DNA of 9,103 nt from Anaerolineae bacterium (lineage in GTDB: Bacteria > Chloroflexota > Anaerolineae > JAADDB01): the NCBI GenBank assembly GCA_015486895.1, contig WFQT01000465.1, positions 1-9,103 on the forward strand, in the 5' to 3' direction. Shown here one piece after another: positions 1 to 6,228 of the stretch (position 1 is the first letter of the stretch; each line of letters begins with the position of its first letter). The notes under the pieces are model-generated. The model saw only the letters and a program-made list of their open reading frames with translations, was not told where the DNA came from and did not search any database. A program made the translations under genes and the position numbers.

Positions 1-228
1 ACCGGCGGCTCGACGGACAACGGTGCCAATGTGATCCAGTGGCAATGTCACGGCGGCGACAATCAGTTATGGCAATTCAGTCGAGTTGGCGGCTATTATC
101 GTATCACGGCCAAACACAGCGGCAAAGTGCTGGACGTGGCCGGCGCCAGCCAGGACAACGGCGCCAATGTGCAGCAGTGGCAGTACGGTGGCGGGCCGAA
201 CCAGTTGTGGCGGTTGGTGGAACGCTGA
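1..228 (+). CDS. Ricin-type beta-trefoil lectin domain protein, C-terminal end (partial)
   Basis: The reading frame is open from the first base of the window and stops at 226-228, so only the last 75 residues are seen. They contain two repeats of the ricin B / CBM13 type: DNGANVIQWQ...NQLWQF, then a GKVLDVAGASQDNGANVQQWQ stretch followed by NQLWRL. The Q-x-W motifs and the S-G-K-x-L-D-V sequence are the hallmark of carbohydrate-binding beta-trefoils. Such domains are usually appended to secreted glycoside hydrolases, peptidases or other surface proteins. The catalytic or other N-terminal part lies outside the window, so the full protein's activity cannot be stated. A GTG at 31 could be mistaken for a start, but the repeat clearly extends upstream of it. 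Confidence 0.88.
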   Translation, partial: TGGSTDNGANVIQWQCHGGDNQLWQFSRVGGYYRITAKHSGKVLDVAGASQDNGANVQQWQYGGGPNQLWRLVER

Positions 229-434
229 AAAGCCCGGTGGCGCCCGGCGAAGTGTGGACATGCGGATGGCTGTTCTACCAACCAGGAGAGATCCACGCCG
301 GGTCGTTGTTTCTGTGTAAAGGAAGACACGTCAGGCGCGAGATGGTGGTTGTAGCGAGGAGGTGAGGAGAACAAAGGATGGACGCGGAACCGTGATGAGT
401 AATTCATACTTTTCCTGATGATAGGAGGCAGCTC

Positions 435-749
435 ATGCAAACAATTCGTCATATCAGTGTAAGTTCTGCTTTCAAAGTGGGGGCGGTGCTGACTGCGTTG
501 GTTTTCGCTGTTCTTGGTTTCTTCGTTGTATTCCTTCCCAGCTTGTTTGGCGCCAGCCTTTTGGGCGCGATGTTAGGTAACCAGGGTGGCGGTTCTGCCT
601 TTGGGACTGGGTTGATTGGCGGCATCATTCTATATGTTCTCGGCATCGTCGTCTACGCCATTCTTGGGGGCATTGGCGGAGCTATTGATGCCTGGTTGTA
701 TAATGTCGTTGCCGGCTGGGTGGGTGGTTTGGAAATCGACCTGTCGTAA
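435..749 (+). CDS. Small membrane protein, DUF3566-like
   Basis: This 104-residue protein starts at ATG 435 behind a strong ribosome binding site (AGGAGG, about 424-429). After a short N-terminal strand (residues 1-14, ending ISVSSAFKV) there is a hydrophobic segment at about 15-46, a Gly-rich loop (NQGGGSAFGTG), and a second hydrophobic segment at about 60-92 rich in Gly/Ile/Val. It ends in YNVVAGWVGGLEIDLS. The pattern of I-x-x-I-S-x-x-S-x-x-K at the start, two membrane helices, and LYN-x-V-A-x-W-V-G-G at the end matches small membrane proteins I associate with DUF3566 and its relatives; the match is from memory. The role is unknown. The gene ends 19 bases before the NAGPA gene, so the two are probably co-transcribed. 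Confidence 0.72.
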   Translation: MQTIRHISVSSAFKVGAVLTALVFAVLGFFVVFLPSLFGASLLGAMLGNQGGGSAFGTGLIGGIILYVLGIVVYAILGGIGGAIDAWLYNVVAGWVGGLEIDLS

Positions 750-768
750 AGGCAAGAGAGGCATTGGC

Positions 769-2319
769 ATGAAAAATCGTCGTTGTTTGCAGGCTCTTTT
801 GGTTCTTACATTGGGATTCGTGATTCTATTGGGAGGCGGGCTCATCACGGCTGCGGCTGCCAGTCCGCCTCCCTGGCAGCAGTCTTTGCAATGCGTTCCC
901 GACCAACAACAGTTTGAGGGCGTGGCGTATTGCGCCGCGATCGGTGATGCCTCGATTCACGTCATTGTGGTCAATCTAAATAGCCCAGGCATCCGTTTGG
1001 AATATGTGCTCGCCAAAGGCGTGAACAAAGACCGCTCGTATGGGGAGTGTAAAGACGTTAACATACCCCAGTGGGGGCCGGTGAATGGAGGCTGTGCCGA
1101 TCGTCATAACTCCAATCTTTATCCCGTGTTGTCCTTGCAAGACGCCATCAATCGTATTCCTACGGCCGCGGCTATCGTGAATAGCGACTATTTCTCTCCT
1201 AAACGCGCCCATGGCCCCGAAGGTTTTACCGTGGTACATGGCGACCGGCTGGACGGTCCGGCGAACGGTGACCAAGACAATAACGCCGTCCGCCGGCCCT
1301 GGCTGGCCGTTAGTCGCGGTGCACCGCTGCGGGCGGAGATCAGCCAGTTCGCTCCAGGTCAGGATAACGGCGGCAAGCCTAATTGGGTTTACACTGGCGT
1401 CGGCGGAGGGCCATGGCTGATCAAGAAGGGGGTGATTCAGGAACAGGACATCAGTAGTTGTCGCAACACGTCGGGTGCATCTTGCCGGTCCGGTGTGGAC
1501 CAGACGGCTGTTGGTCTCTCTCAGAACCATCAGTGGCTGTTCCTGGTTGTGGACCAACGTAGAACGAAATTGCTGGATACCGCTGATTTCATGAGGAACA
1601 AGCTTGACGCTTGGGACGCCATGAAATTCGACGGTGGCAGTTCGACACAATTGTCGTATGCCGGCCAAATCATCACGAAAGGGAAAAGTCGCAAGCTCTC
1701 TCAGTACCTGGCTGTGACCGCACAGCCAGGGCACGGAATCGGGTTTAACGGAATGACCGCCTGGGCTGCTGATCCCACCTCGCCGCTATTCTTTGCAGTT
1801 GTGACAGTCGGAGAGACCGCCCATGTTCACGTCGAAGTACAAAACACCGGCACGACCACCTGGAAACCGCAGCAAATAGGCTTGAAGATCGTGGGAGGTG
1901 TTTCGCACGTAGCTGCAGTGTATCCGCTATCTCATGTTACCGCTCCTGGAACGACGGCTGGTTGGGACCTTAGTCTTGCTTCTAACAATTTTACTTTTGC
2001 GACCACGCATTTGCGGATGGTGCGAGATGGTGAGCCGTTTGGCGCGGAGATTACTGTCCTGGTCATTGCCGTGCCGCAGCGTTTGAAGAGCCAGGAAGAG
2101 CGTATCCGGCAATTGGTGCAACGACAGGTGGAAAAATGGCAACAAGAAGGCCAACGTGAAACCGACAGGATGTTGCGCGATCTGGAGCGACAACTGCAAC
2201 GTGAGATGGAGCGCCAGGCAAAAGATTGGTTCACGCAGCTATGTGGCGGTGACTTGGCGTTGGGGTTGAGCCCACTGTTTTTGGCAATGTTTTTAAGCCG
2301 CCGCAAAAGAAAGAAGTAG
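769..2319 (+). CDS. Phosphodiester glycosidase (NAGPA) family protein with NBR1-like Ig domain and C-terminal membrane tail
   Basis: The frame is open from 616, but ATG 769 is the likely start: it follows a GAGAGG ribosome site at about 756-761 and begins a signal sequence (MKNRRC, then a hydrophobic stretch to about residue 32). That gives 516 residues. Residues about 60-320 form a NAGPA / phosphodiester glycosidase domain (PF09992). Visible landmarks are VNSDYF (137-142), GVGGGPWLI (near 210) and FDGGSSTQL (287-295), the family signature. Bacterial members are thought to cleave glycosyl phosphodiesters of the envelope. Residues about 342-435 look like an NBR1-type Ig domain (VQNTGTTTWKP with W365). 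Residues about 438-490 are a highly charged helix likely to form a coiled coil. The tail (about 496-516) is hydrophobic and ends SRRKRKK, which suggests a C-terminal membrane anchor. The protein probably acts outside the cytoplasmic membrane. Substrate is unknown. Confidence 0.88.
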   Translation: MKNRRCLQALLVLTLGFVILLGGGLITAAAASPPPWQQSLQCVPDQQQFEGVAYCAAIGDASIHVIVVNLNSPGIRLEYVLAKGVNKDRSYGECKDVNIPQWGPVNGGCADRHNSNLYPVLSLQDAINRIPTAAAIVNSDYFSPKRAHGPEGFTVVHGDRLDGPANGDQDNNAVRRPWLAVSRGAPLRAEISQFAPGQDNGGKPNWVYTGVGGGPWLIKKGVIQEQDISSCRNTSGASCRSGVDQTAVGLSQNHQWLFLVVDQRRTKLLDTADFMRNKLDAWDAMKFDGGSSTQLSYAGQIITKGKSRKLSQYLAVTAQPGHGIGFNGMTAWAADPTSPLFFAVVTVGETAHVHVEVQNTGTTTWKPQQIGLKIVGGVSHVAAVYPLSHVTAPGTTAGWDLSLASNNFTFATTHLRMVRDGEPFGAEITVLVIAVPQRLKSQEERIRQLVQRQVEKWQQEGQRETDRMLRDLERQLQREMERQAKDWFTQLCGGDLALGLSPLFLAMFLSRRKRKK

Positions 2320-2433
2320 GTTGATGAGGATAAGGAGGCATGCCTATTGATACTGTTTTCTTCCAGAAGTGCTGCGAGACAAAAACATGAAGTCCATTTT
2401 TACACTACTGAAGTTTTATCAAGGAGATAGCAA

Positions 2434-2697
2434 ATGGATGTATTGCCACTTGAAGAGCGAAAAGCACGCTTGGATCAGGAGATTTCTGGATACGCTAAGA
2501 TGGGATGGCGCATTGTTAGCAGAACAGACACTACAGCACAACTGACCAAAGACAAAGCAGCAAGTTGTGTTGTAGCAATTATCTTAGCTTTATTCCTTAT
2601 TGTCCCAGCAATTCTCTATTTATTGTTGTGTAAAGGTACAGAGAGCCTGTACCTTGAAGTGGATGAAGAAGGGAAGGTGACAAAGACGCGAAGTTGA
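2434..2697 (+). CDS. Small membrane protein of unknown function
   Basis: This 87-residue protein starts at ATG 2434 behind AAGGAGA (2421-2427). It has three parts. Residues 1-45 are soluble (LEERKARLDQEISGYAKMGW, then R-I-V-S-R-T-D-T-T-A-Q-L). A hydrophobic stretch at about 46-66 is long enough for one membrane helix (VVAIILALFLIVPAILYLLL). The C-terminal 20 residues (SLYLEVDEEGKVTKTRS) look like a beta hairpin. Short proteins with the pattern YxxxGWR-V-x-S-x-T-D-T-T-A-Q-L, a membrane segment and a Y-L-x-V-D-x-x-G-x-V tail are familiar to me in Chloroflexota and actinobacterial genomes, but I cannot attach a function. It lies alone between the NAGPA gene and the DUF5684 gene. Confidence 0.75.
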   Translation: MDVLPLEERKARLDQEISGYAKMGWRIVSRTDTTAQLTKDKAASCVVAIILALFLIVPAILYLLLCKGTESLYLEVDEEGKVTKTRS

Positions 2698-2856
2698 ACT
2701 GGTGGAAGTCGCTGTGGCTGGCTGATCTCGTGTGCAGGTATTTTATATTCACAAACATCTCGCATGGTTTCGATGTGGCTGGTGGATAACCAAGATTGTC
2801 CTCGCCTTAGCCATTTTGCTGAAGCTGTGGATTGTGGATTCGAGGCGTCTCCGAAA

Positions 2857-2887
2857 ATGACGTTTCTGGTATCTGTGGTAACGTCAT
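2857..2887. repeat. Inverted repeat upstream of the DUF5684 gene
   Basis: ATGACGTT at 2857-2864 is matched by its exact reverse complement AACGTCAT at 2880-2887, with a 15-base loop. The right arm is followed by CTCTTTTC and a further T-rich stretch to 2910. It could be a weak intrinsic terminator for the 2434 gene or a dyad operator for the gene that starts at 2948. The stem is short and of mixed GC, so either role is uncertain. Confidence 0.3.
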
Positions 2888-2947
2888 CTCTTTTCAACAC
2901 ATTCTTTTTTCCGTTCTCGACGTTTATTGAAAGGAAGGAATTCAATC

Positions 2948-3370
2948 ATGTTGAACGCAATAGCGCTTGGCAGTATCATTTTATGCTCTTCACTTGGTGA
3001 TGAAAGCGGTGTAGCTGCTGTGTTCTCCGGCACCTTGTTCACGCTTGTGGTGATCGCTCTTGTCATTGTATCCATTGTCGGTATCTGGAAAACATTTGAG
3101 AAGGCAGGTCAACCCGGGTGGGGATCGCTAATTCCGATTTACAATGTATATTTGCTCTTCAAGATTGCAGGGCGTCCTGGGTGGTGGATTTTGCTCTTGC
3201 TCATTCCCCTGGTTAATATCGTTGTATGGGCTGCCGTCTCTATCGACATTGCCAAGTCCTTTGGCAAGGATGCCGTCTTTGGCATAGTGTTGCTATTTCT
3301 CCTGAATGGTGTTGGTTTTCTCGTTTTGGGGTATGGTGATGCCCAGTATCAAGGACCGGCCGCTGCCTAA
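2948..3370 (+). CDS. DUF5684 family membrane protein
   Basis: I chose ATG 2948 because AAGGAAGG lies at 2931-2938, well placed for it. An in-frame TTG at 2927 would lack such a site. The 140-residue product has four likely membrane helices: one N-terminal segment (about 24-50), then W-K-T-F-E-K-A-G-Q-P-G-W-G-S-L-I-P-I-Y-N, a helix at about 68-80, G-R-P-G-W-W followed by a helix at about 85-104, D-I-A-K-S-F-G-K-D, and a last helix. It ends LGYGDAQYQGPAAA. The KAGxPGW, IPxYN, GRPxWW, FGK and GDAQYxGP motifs are the DUF5684 signature. Members of this family often resemble signal-peptidase-associated or uncharacterised integral membrane proteins. No biochemical role is known to me. Confidence 0.88.
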   Translation: MLNAIALGSIILCSSLGDESGVAAVFSGTLFTLVVIALVIVSIVGIWKTFEKAGQPGWGSLIPIYNVYLLFKIAGRPGWWILLLLIPLVNIVVWAAVSIDIAKSFGKDAVFGIVLLFLLNGVGFLVLGYGDAQYQGPAAA

Positions 3371-3400
3371 TTTGGTTTTACTTCATCTGCATAAAGATTA

Positions 3401-3452
3401 CATTCGGCTCCTGGTCGATTCAAGAGGATGGTGCTGAATCAGGGGCCGAATG
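3401..3452. other. Long hairpin in the intergenic region after the DUF5684 gene
   Basis: Bases 3401-3413 (CATTCGGCTCCTG) pair with 3440-3452 (CAGGGGCCGAATG) over 13 pairs, one of them G-T. The stem continues after a 4-base bulge with ATTCA (3418-3422) against TGAAT (3435-3439). It lies 31 bases after the stop codon of the DUF5684 gene, where a terminator would be expected, but no T-tract follows. The loop sequence GATGGTGC (3427-3434) is also the exact complement of GCACCATC at 3471-3478, so a pseudoknot or competing fold is possible. Terminator-like element, structured RNA, or relic of a small mobile repeat are all open. Confidence 0.4.
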
Positions 3453-3529
3453 CCCGGCCTATTACCAGATGCACCATCAGATTGGAGTGCAACATGAAGC
3501 AATGATAACTCATTAACTGGAGACCGATC

Positions 3530-3810
3530 ATGAAAACTCAACGAATTAGCAAAAATCGTCCCCAAACTCGATGAATTACCTGTCCCAGCTTTTGTTAATG
3601 CCATTTATGTCCACATCGCTCGGACGCTATCGCTCAACAAGGCACCGCTGGGCTACGCTTTGGCCTCCGGGCGACTTTCGCGTTCTATTACCGAGTATCG
3701 GCGAGCAGCATATCTCAATCGACTTACTTTTTTACCAGCAACGAATTGTTGTGTATACTGATGGAAAGGGAAATGTGAAGGTTGCTTATCAATCCATTCA
3801 TAAGAAGTAA
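3530..3810 (+). pseudogene. Probable broken small gene, frameshifted just after its start codon
   Basis: ATG 3530 has a good ribosome site (GGAG, 3519-3522), but its frame ends after 14 codons. The neighbouring frame is open from about 3534 to the stop at 3759-3761 and reads like a real protein: KLNELAKIVPKLDELPVPAF, then VNAIYVHIARTLSLNKAPLG and so on, but it has no start codon. Removing one A from the AAAA run at 3533-3536 would join the ATG to this frame, giving MKLNELAK and a 76-residue product. A third frame is open from 3571 to 3810 and ends with a plausible strand-rich tail (LLFYQQRIVVYTDGKGNVKV), so a second frameshift may also exist. I recognise no family. Decay, a sequencing error in the homopolymer, or slippage during expression could each explain it. 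The stretch ends 27 bases before the WXG100 gene. Confidence 0.35.
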
Positions 3811-3837
3811 AATGTCATTTTACATAGGAGCCTGCCC

Positions 3838-4110
3838 ATGCCACAAGCGATTGCCTCTCCCGAGGACCTGGAACGCTTTGCGAGAGAATTGAAACAGTTC
3901 AACAGCCAATTACAGGACAGCGTGTCTCGCCTGAACGCTCAGTTCAACCGCTTGGGCGACACTTGGCGCGACCAGGAACACCAAAAGTTCGCAAGGGAAT
4001 TTGAGCAGACCATGCGCGTGCTTCAGCATTTTCGCCGTAGCTCTGATCAGCAAATTCCCTTCCTGCTACGCAAGGCAAAACGTCTGCGCGATTACCTGAA
4101 TCAGCGCTAA
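3838..4110 (+). CDS. WXG100 / ESAT-6-like secretion protein
   Basis: The ATG at 3838 follows AGGAG (3826-3830). The 90-residue product is the right length for the WXG100 family and is almost entirely helical and charged. Two amphipathic helices (about 8-40 and 47-86) flank LGDTWRDQEHQKF, with W43 at the family's usual turn position and Asp at position 45 in place of Gly (a WxD turn). WXG100 proteins form helical-hairpin dimers that are exported by, or assist export through, type VII (ESX/Yuk-like) secretion systems. The next gene begins only 4 bases after this stop codon, so the two are co-transcribed and translation is probably coupled. No classical C-terminal YxxxD/E export motif is evident, so it may be a chaperone or partner for the coiled-coil protein that follows. 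Confidence 0.82.
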   Translation: MPQAIASPEDLERFARELKQFNSQLQDSVSRLNAQFNRLGDTWRDQEHQKFAREFEQTMRVLQHFRRSSDQQIPFLLRKAKRLRDYLNQR

Positions 4111-4114
4111 TACG

Positions 4115-5074
4115 GTGAACACGGGAGCAAACGTTCACGCTATCCATGTATTGGAAGACTTGCGTTCTGCCTTGGTGCGTTTTAGGACGGAGTCCCAGGA
4201 CGCGTTGCGGGTCATAGAACAGGAAACCCGCCGCACGCTGGAATTCCTGGCCGAGGCGGAGGCGCGTTGGAAGGGCGAGGTGCAGCGGCGTGAAGAAGTC
4301 GTCCGCCGGGCCGCGTCGGCGTTGGCGCGATGCCAGGCGTCCGGCTATTGCGACCAGGAGGGGCGCTATCATCCGCCCGACTGCCGCGCCCAGGAGCAAG
4401 CGTTGCTGAGAGCCAAACGTGATCTGGCCGAGGCTCAGGCCAAACTACGCGCGGTGCGGGAATGGATCAGGCTGGTGCAGCAGACAGCAGAGGAATATCG
4501 GAAAGAGGCGCGACGACTGGCGGGCTTGTTGAACGAGGATCTGCCCAAGGCTACCGGCCAATTGGCGCGGAAGGTCGCCATTCTGCAGATTTATACAGAT
4601 ACGGCTCCGCTTGCGGCTTGGAACAGCGCTCCAGTTAAGGGGCCTGCCTCATTTGCGGCCTTGTCACACCAAGCTGATGTCTCAGATGTACATGCCGGTA
4701 CAACAGATGTGCAGCTTGTGCGTGTCTCTCAGGTCATTATGGACGACATGGAACATGTCAGCGGCCCCGAAGATTTTCACAAGATATCTTACGAAGAAAT
4801 GAAACAGGGCTTCCACAAGCTGCGGGAAGTTGTGCAGCCAGCGGTTGAAGAAGGGCACAACGTTGATTACTTTCGCGATCTGGATCAGGGATTAGGTGTT
4901 GATTACGAGCACGGTTATCAACGTGTTTACGAAGCGTTTTACGGCGATTCGGCCATTCGCTTGGAAAAAAGCGGGGATGTTTACCGTGTTATTAACGGCG
5001 CCCACCGGTTGTGGGTGGCTAACCAATTAAATATCCAGAATGTTCCTGCCCGAGTGATCGAGGCCGACAAGTAA
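4115..5074 (+). CDS. Type VII-associated coiled-coil protein with ParB-like C-terminal domain (candidate effector)
   Basis: The start is GTG 4115, 4 bases after the WXG100 stop codon. No clear ribosome site precedes it, which suggests translational coupling. The 319 residues fall into two parts. Residues about 8-158 are two long charged helices forming a coiled coil, joined by a loop with C73, C79, H86 and C90 (CQASGYC...RYHPPDC). I associate this N-terminal region with proteins encoded beside WXG100 and FtsK-like ATPases, with variable C-termini. After a linker, residues about 200-319 end with IRLEKSGDVYRVINGAHRLW (288-299 are the core) and NVPARVIEA. The I-N-G-x-H-R-x-x-x-A pattern is that of the ParB/sulfiredoxin fold. 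ParB-like domains occur as toxin tips in polymorphic toxins and as nucleases or NTPases. A secreted effector is the best guess. No recognisable immunity gene follows. Function is inference. Confidence 0.7.
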   Translation: MNTGANVHAIHVLEDLRSALVRFRTESQDALRVIEQETRRTLEFLAEAEARWKGEVQRREEVVRRAASALARCQASGYCDQEGRYHPPDCRAQEQALLRAKRDLAEAQAKLRAVREWIRLVQQTAEEYRKEARRLAGLLNEDLPKATGQLARKVAILQIYTDTAPLAAWNSAPVKGPASFAALSHQADVSDVHAGTTDVQLVRVSQVIMDDMEHVSGPEDFHKISYEEMKQGFHKLREVVQPAVEEGHNVDYFRDLDQGLGVDYEHGYQRVYEAFYGDSAIRLEKSGDVYRVINGAHRLWVANQLNIQNVPARVIEADK

Positions 5075-5092
5075 ACAGCAGGAGGAAAGTTC

Positions 5093-5314
5093 ATGTCTAA
5101 TGCTCACCTTCCTGTGACACAACTGGAAACCAGCCTCAAACTCCTGGGCCAGCGTTGGGAAGAGGCTAAAGCTCTCTGGAATGACCCTGTGCGCCGGGAC
5201 TTCGAAAAGCGCCATTGGCAGCCGTTAGAGCTGGAAACGCGGAACACGCTGAAAGAGATGGCGCGGCTGGCGGACATGCTGGCTAAGGCCCAGCGGAATG
5301 TAGAGATGCCCTGA
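5093..5314 (+). CDS. Small WxD helical-hairpin protein of the secretion cluster
   Basis: ATG 5093 has a near-perfect ribosome site, AGGAGGAAAG at 5080-5089, and lies 18 bases after the preceding stop. The 73-residue product is all helix: a first helix to about residue 27, a turn ALWNDPVRRDFEKRHWQPLE with W29-N-D31, and a second helix to about 70. This is the WXG100-like architecture in a shortened form. The combination with an upstream WXG100 protein and a coiled-coil effector-like protein suggests a partner or chaperone in a type VII-like system. It could instead be the immunity protein for the ParB-like domain, but its shape argues for a structural partner. It has no signal peptide or membrane helix. 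Confidence 0.72.
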   Translation: MSNAHLPVTQLETSLKLLGQRWEEAKALWNDPVRRDFEKRHWQPLELETRNTLKEMARLADMLAKAQRNVEMP

Positions 5315-5336
5315 TCAGTACCCGGTTTATGCTCCT

Positions 5337-5365
5337 TTGTATTAGCTTAGCCCTCGATTTATGAT
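5337..5365 (+). promoter_or_regulatory. Predicted sigma-70-type promoter of the toxin-antitoxin pair
   Basis: TTGTAT (5337-5342) and TATGAT (5360-5365) are separated by exactly 17 bases. They match the -35 and -10 consensus in four and five of six positions. The site lies in the only gap between the secretion cluster and the antitoxin gene, 46 bases before its start codon, as expected for a module with its own transcription. Confidence 0.42.
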
Positions 5366-5411
5366 AGGTTTTAGTCGCACTTGTTCTTTATGTAGTGATG
5401 GAGGTAAGGCA

Positions 5412-5678
5412 ATGGAAGGAAAAATCGTCGTGGAAATTCCGGCCGATCTGGCTGATACGTTGGCGGAACGCAAGGATAGGCTCCCCGAGATCCTTCAACT
5501 TGGATTGCGTCAGTTGAAAATTAGGGAAGCATTGACTTTCTATGAGGAAGGTATTGTGTCTCTGGCCCGGGCCGCCGAAATGGCTGACATTCCTCTCCAG
5601 GAGATGGTCCGCGAAGCCCGATCCAGGGGGATCCGCCCACAATGGAGCGAGAAAATGGTGGAGGAGGAACTGGCGTGA
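5412..5678 (+). CDS. UPF0175 family antitoxin
   Basis: The frame is open from 5361, but ATG 5412 follows GGAGG (5400-5404) and gives the normal family length of 88 residues. The N-terminus KIVVEIPADLADTL resembles a ribbon-helix-helix start. The centre, REALTFYEEGIVSLARAAEM (about 37-56) followed by ADIPLQEMVREARSRGI, is the UPF0175 helix-turn-helix core (PF03683). Proteins of this family are DNA-binding antitoxins that neutralise a PIN-like toxin and repress their own promoter. The next gene overlaps it by four bases and encodes exactly such a partner. The E-rich end (SEKMVEEELA) carries, in its DNA, the GAGGAGG ribosome site used by the toxin gene. Confidence 0.85.
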   Translation: MEGKIVVEIPADLADTLAERKDRLPEILQLGLRQLKIREALTFYEEGIVSLARAAEMADIPLQEMVREARSRGIRPQWSEKMVEEELA

Positions 5679-6193
5679 GCGTTGTCGTAGATGCGGGGCC
5701 ATTACTGGCGCTGAGTAAGCTGGGGTTGATATGGATTCTTCCTCGTCTTTACGATCCCGTTCTTGTTCCTTCGGCAGTGCACGAAGAAGTTGTGTTGCAG
5801 GGTCTTGCCAGGGGTTATCCAGATGCGTACATGGTCCAGCAGGCCATTTTGCGCGAAGAACTCACGGTTGTCTCTTTGAGCGACCAAGAACTCCTCGATC
5901 GCGTGCAGAGTTTGCCTTTGGGGCGCGGCGAAAAACAAGTCATACATTTGGGGCTCGTTGCCTCACCTTCTTGGGTGCTGGTGGACGATCAACGCGCGCG
6001 TGAAGAAGCCATACAACTTGGACTTCGTGTCAAAGGAACCGTGGGTATCATCGTTAGTGCTTATCGCCAGGACACCATTGAGTTGAAAGAAGCAGAACTT
6101 GCTTTTCAGACAATTATGGAGCGGCCCGACATTTGGATTGCTGCGGCTTTTGTTCGGCGAGTGTGGGAGGCCTTGAAAAGGGAACAAACATAG
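5675..6193 (+). CDS. DUF3368 PIN-like toxin
   Basis: GTG 5675 is the likely start: it overlaps the antitoxin stop as GTGA and sits 6 bases after GAGGAGGAA. A longer version from 5642 would lack a ribosome site. The 172-residue product begins VVVDAGPLLALSKL, the first strand of the PIN-like fold with D6. Other likely metal ligands are E37/E38 (HEEVV), E86 in LGRGEKQVIHLG, and D104/D105 in VLVDDQRAREEAIQLGL. The V-K-G-T-V-G-I-I-V-S-A-Y stretch (119-130) is typical of DUF3368 (PF11848). PIN-domain toxins are Mg-dependent ribonucleases. All expected acidic residues are present, so the toxin looks intact. Together with the upstream gene it forms a complete type II toxin-antitoxin module, placed between the secretion genes and the ATPase gene. 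Confidence 0.86.
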   Translation: MSVVVDAGPLLALSKLGLIWILPRLYDPVLVPSAVHEEVVLQGLARGYPDAYMVQQAILREELTVVSLSDQELLDRVQSLPLGRGEKQVIHLGLVASPSWVLVDDQRAREEAIQLGLRVKGTVGIIVSAYRQDTIELKEAELAFQTIMERPDIWIAAAFVRRVWEALKREQT

Positions 6194-6228
6194 CCAAGAC
6201 GCGACATAGCATAGCCCATGATAGCCTA

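Noticed and set aside
616..768. N-terminal extension of the NAGPA protein from ATG 616
   Set aside because: It overlaps the upstream membrane protein gene out of frame, and would place the signal sequence 51 residues inside. ATG 769 has a ribosome site and starts a proper signal sequence.
976..1734. 252-codon open frame on the minus strand
   Set aside because: It is antisense to the NAGPA domain, whose family motifs are clear on the + strand. The product shows no family features.
2764..3000. 78-codon open frame upstream of the DUF5684 gene
   Set aside because: No ribosome site, no recognisable composition, it crosses the inverted repeat and overlaps the start of the well-supported 2948 gene in another frame.
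3944..4399. 151-codon minus-strand frame across two secretion genes
   Set aside because: It runs antisense through both the WXG100 and coiled-coil genes and reflects the codon bias of Arg/Ala/Gln-rich helices.
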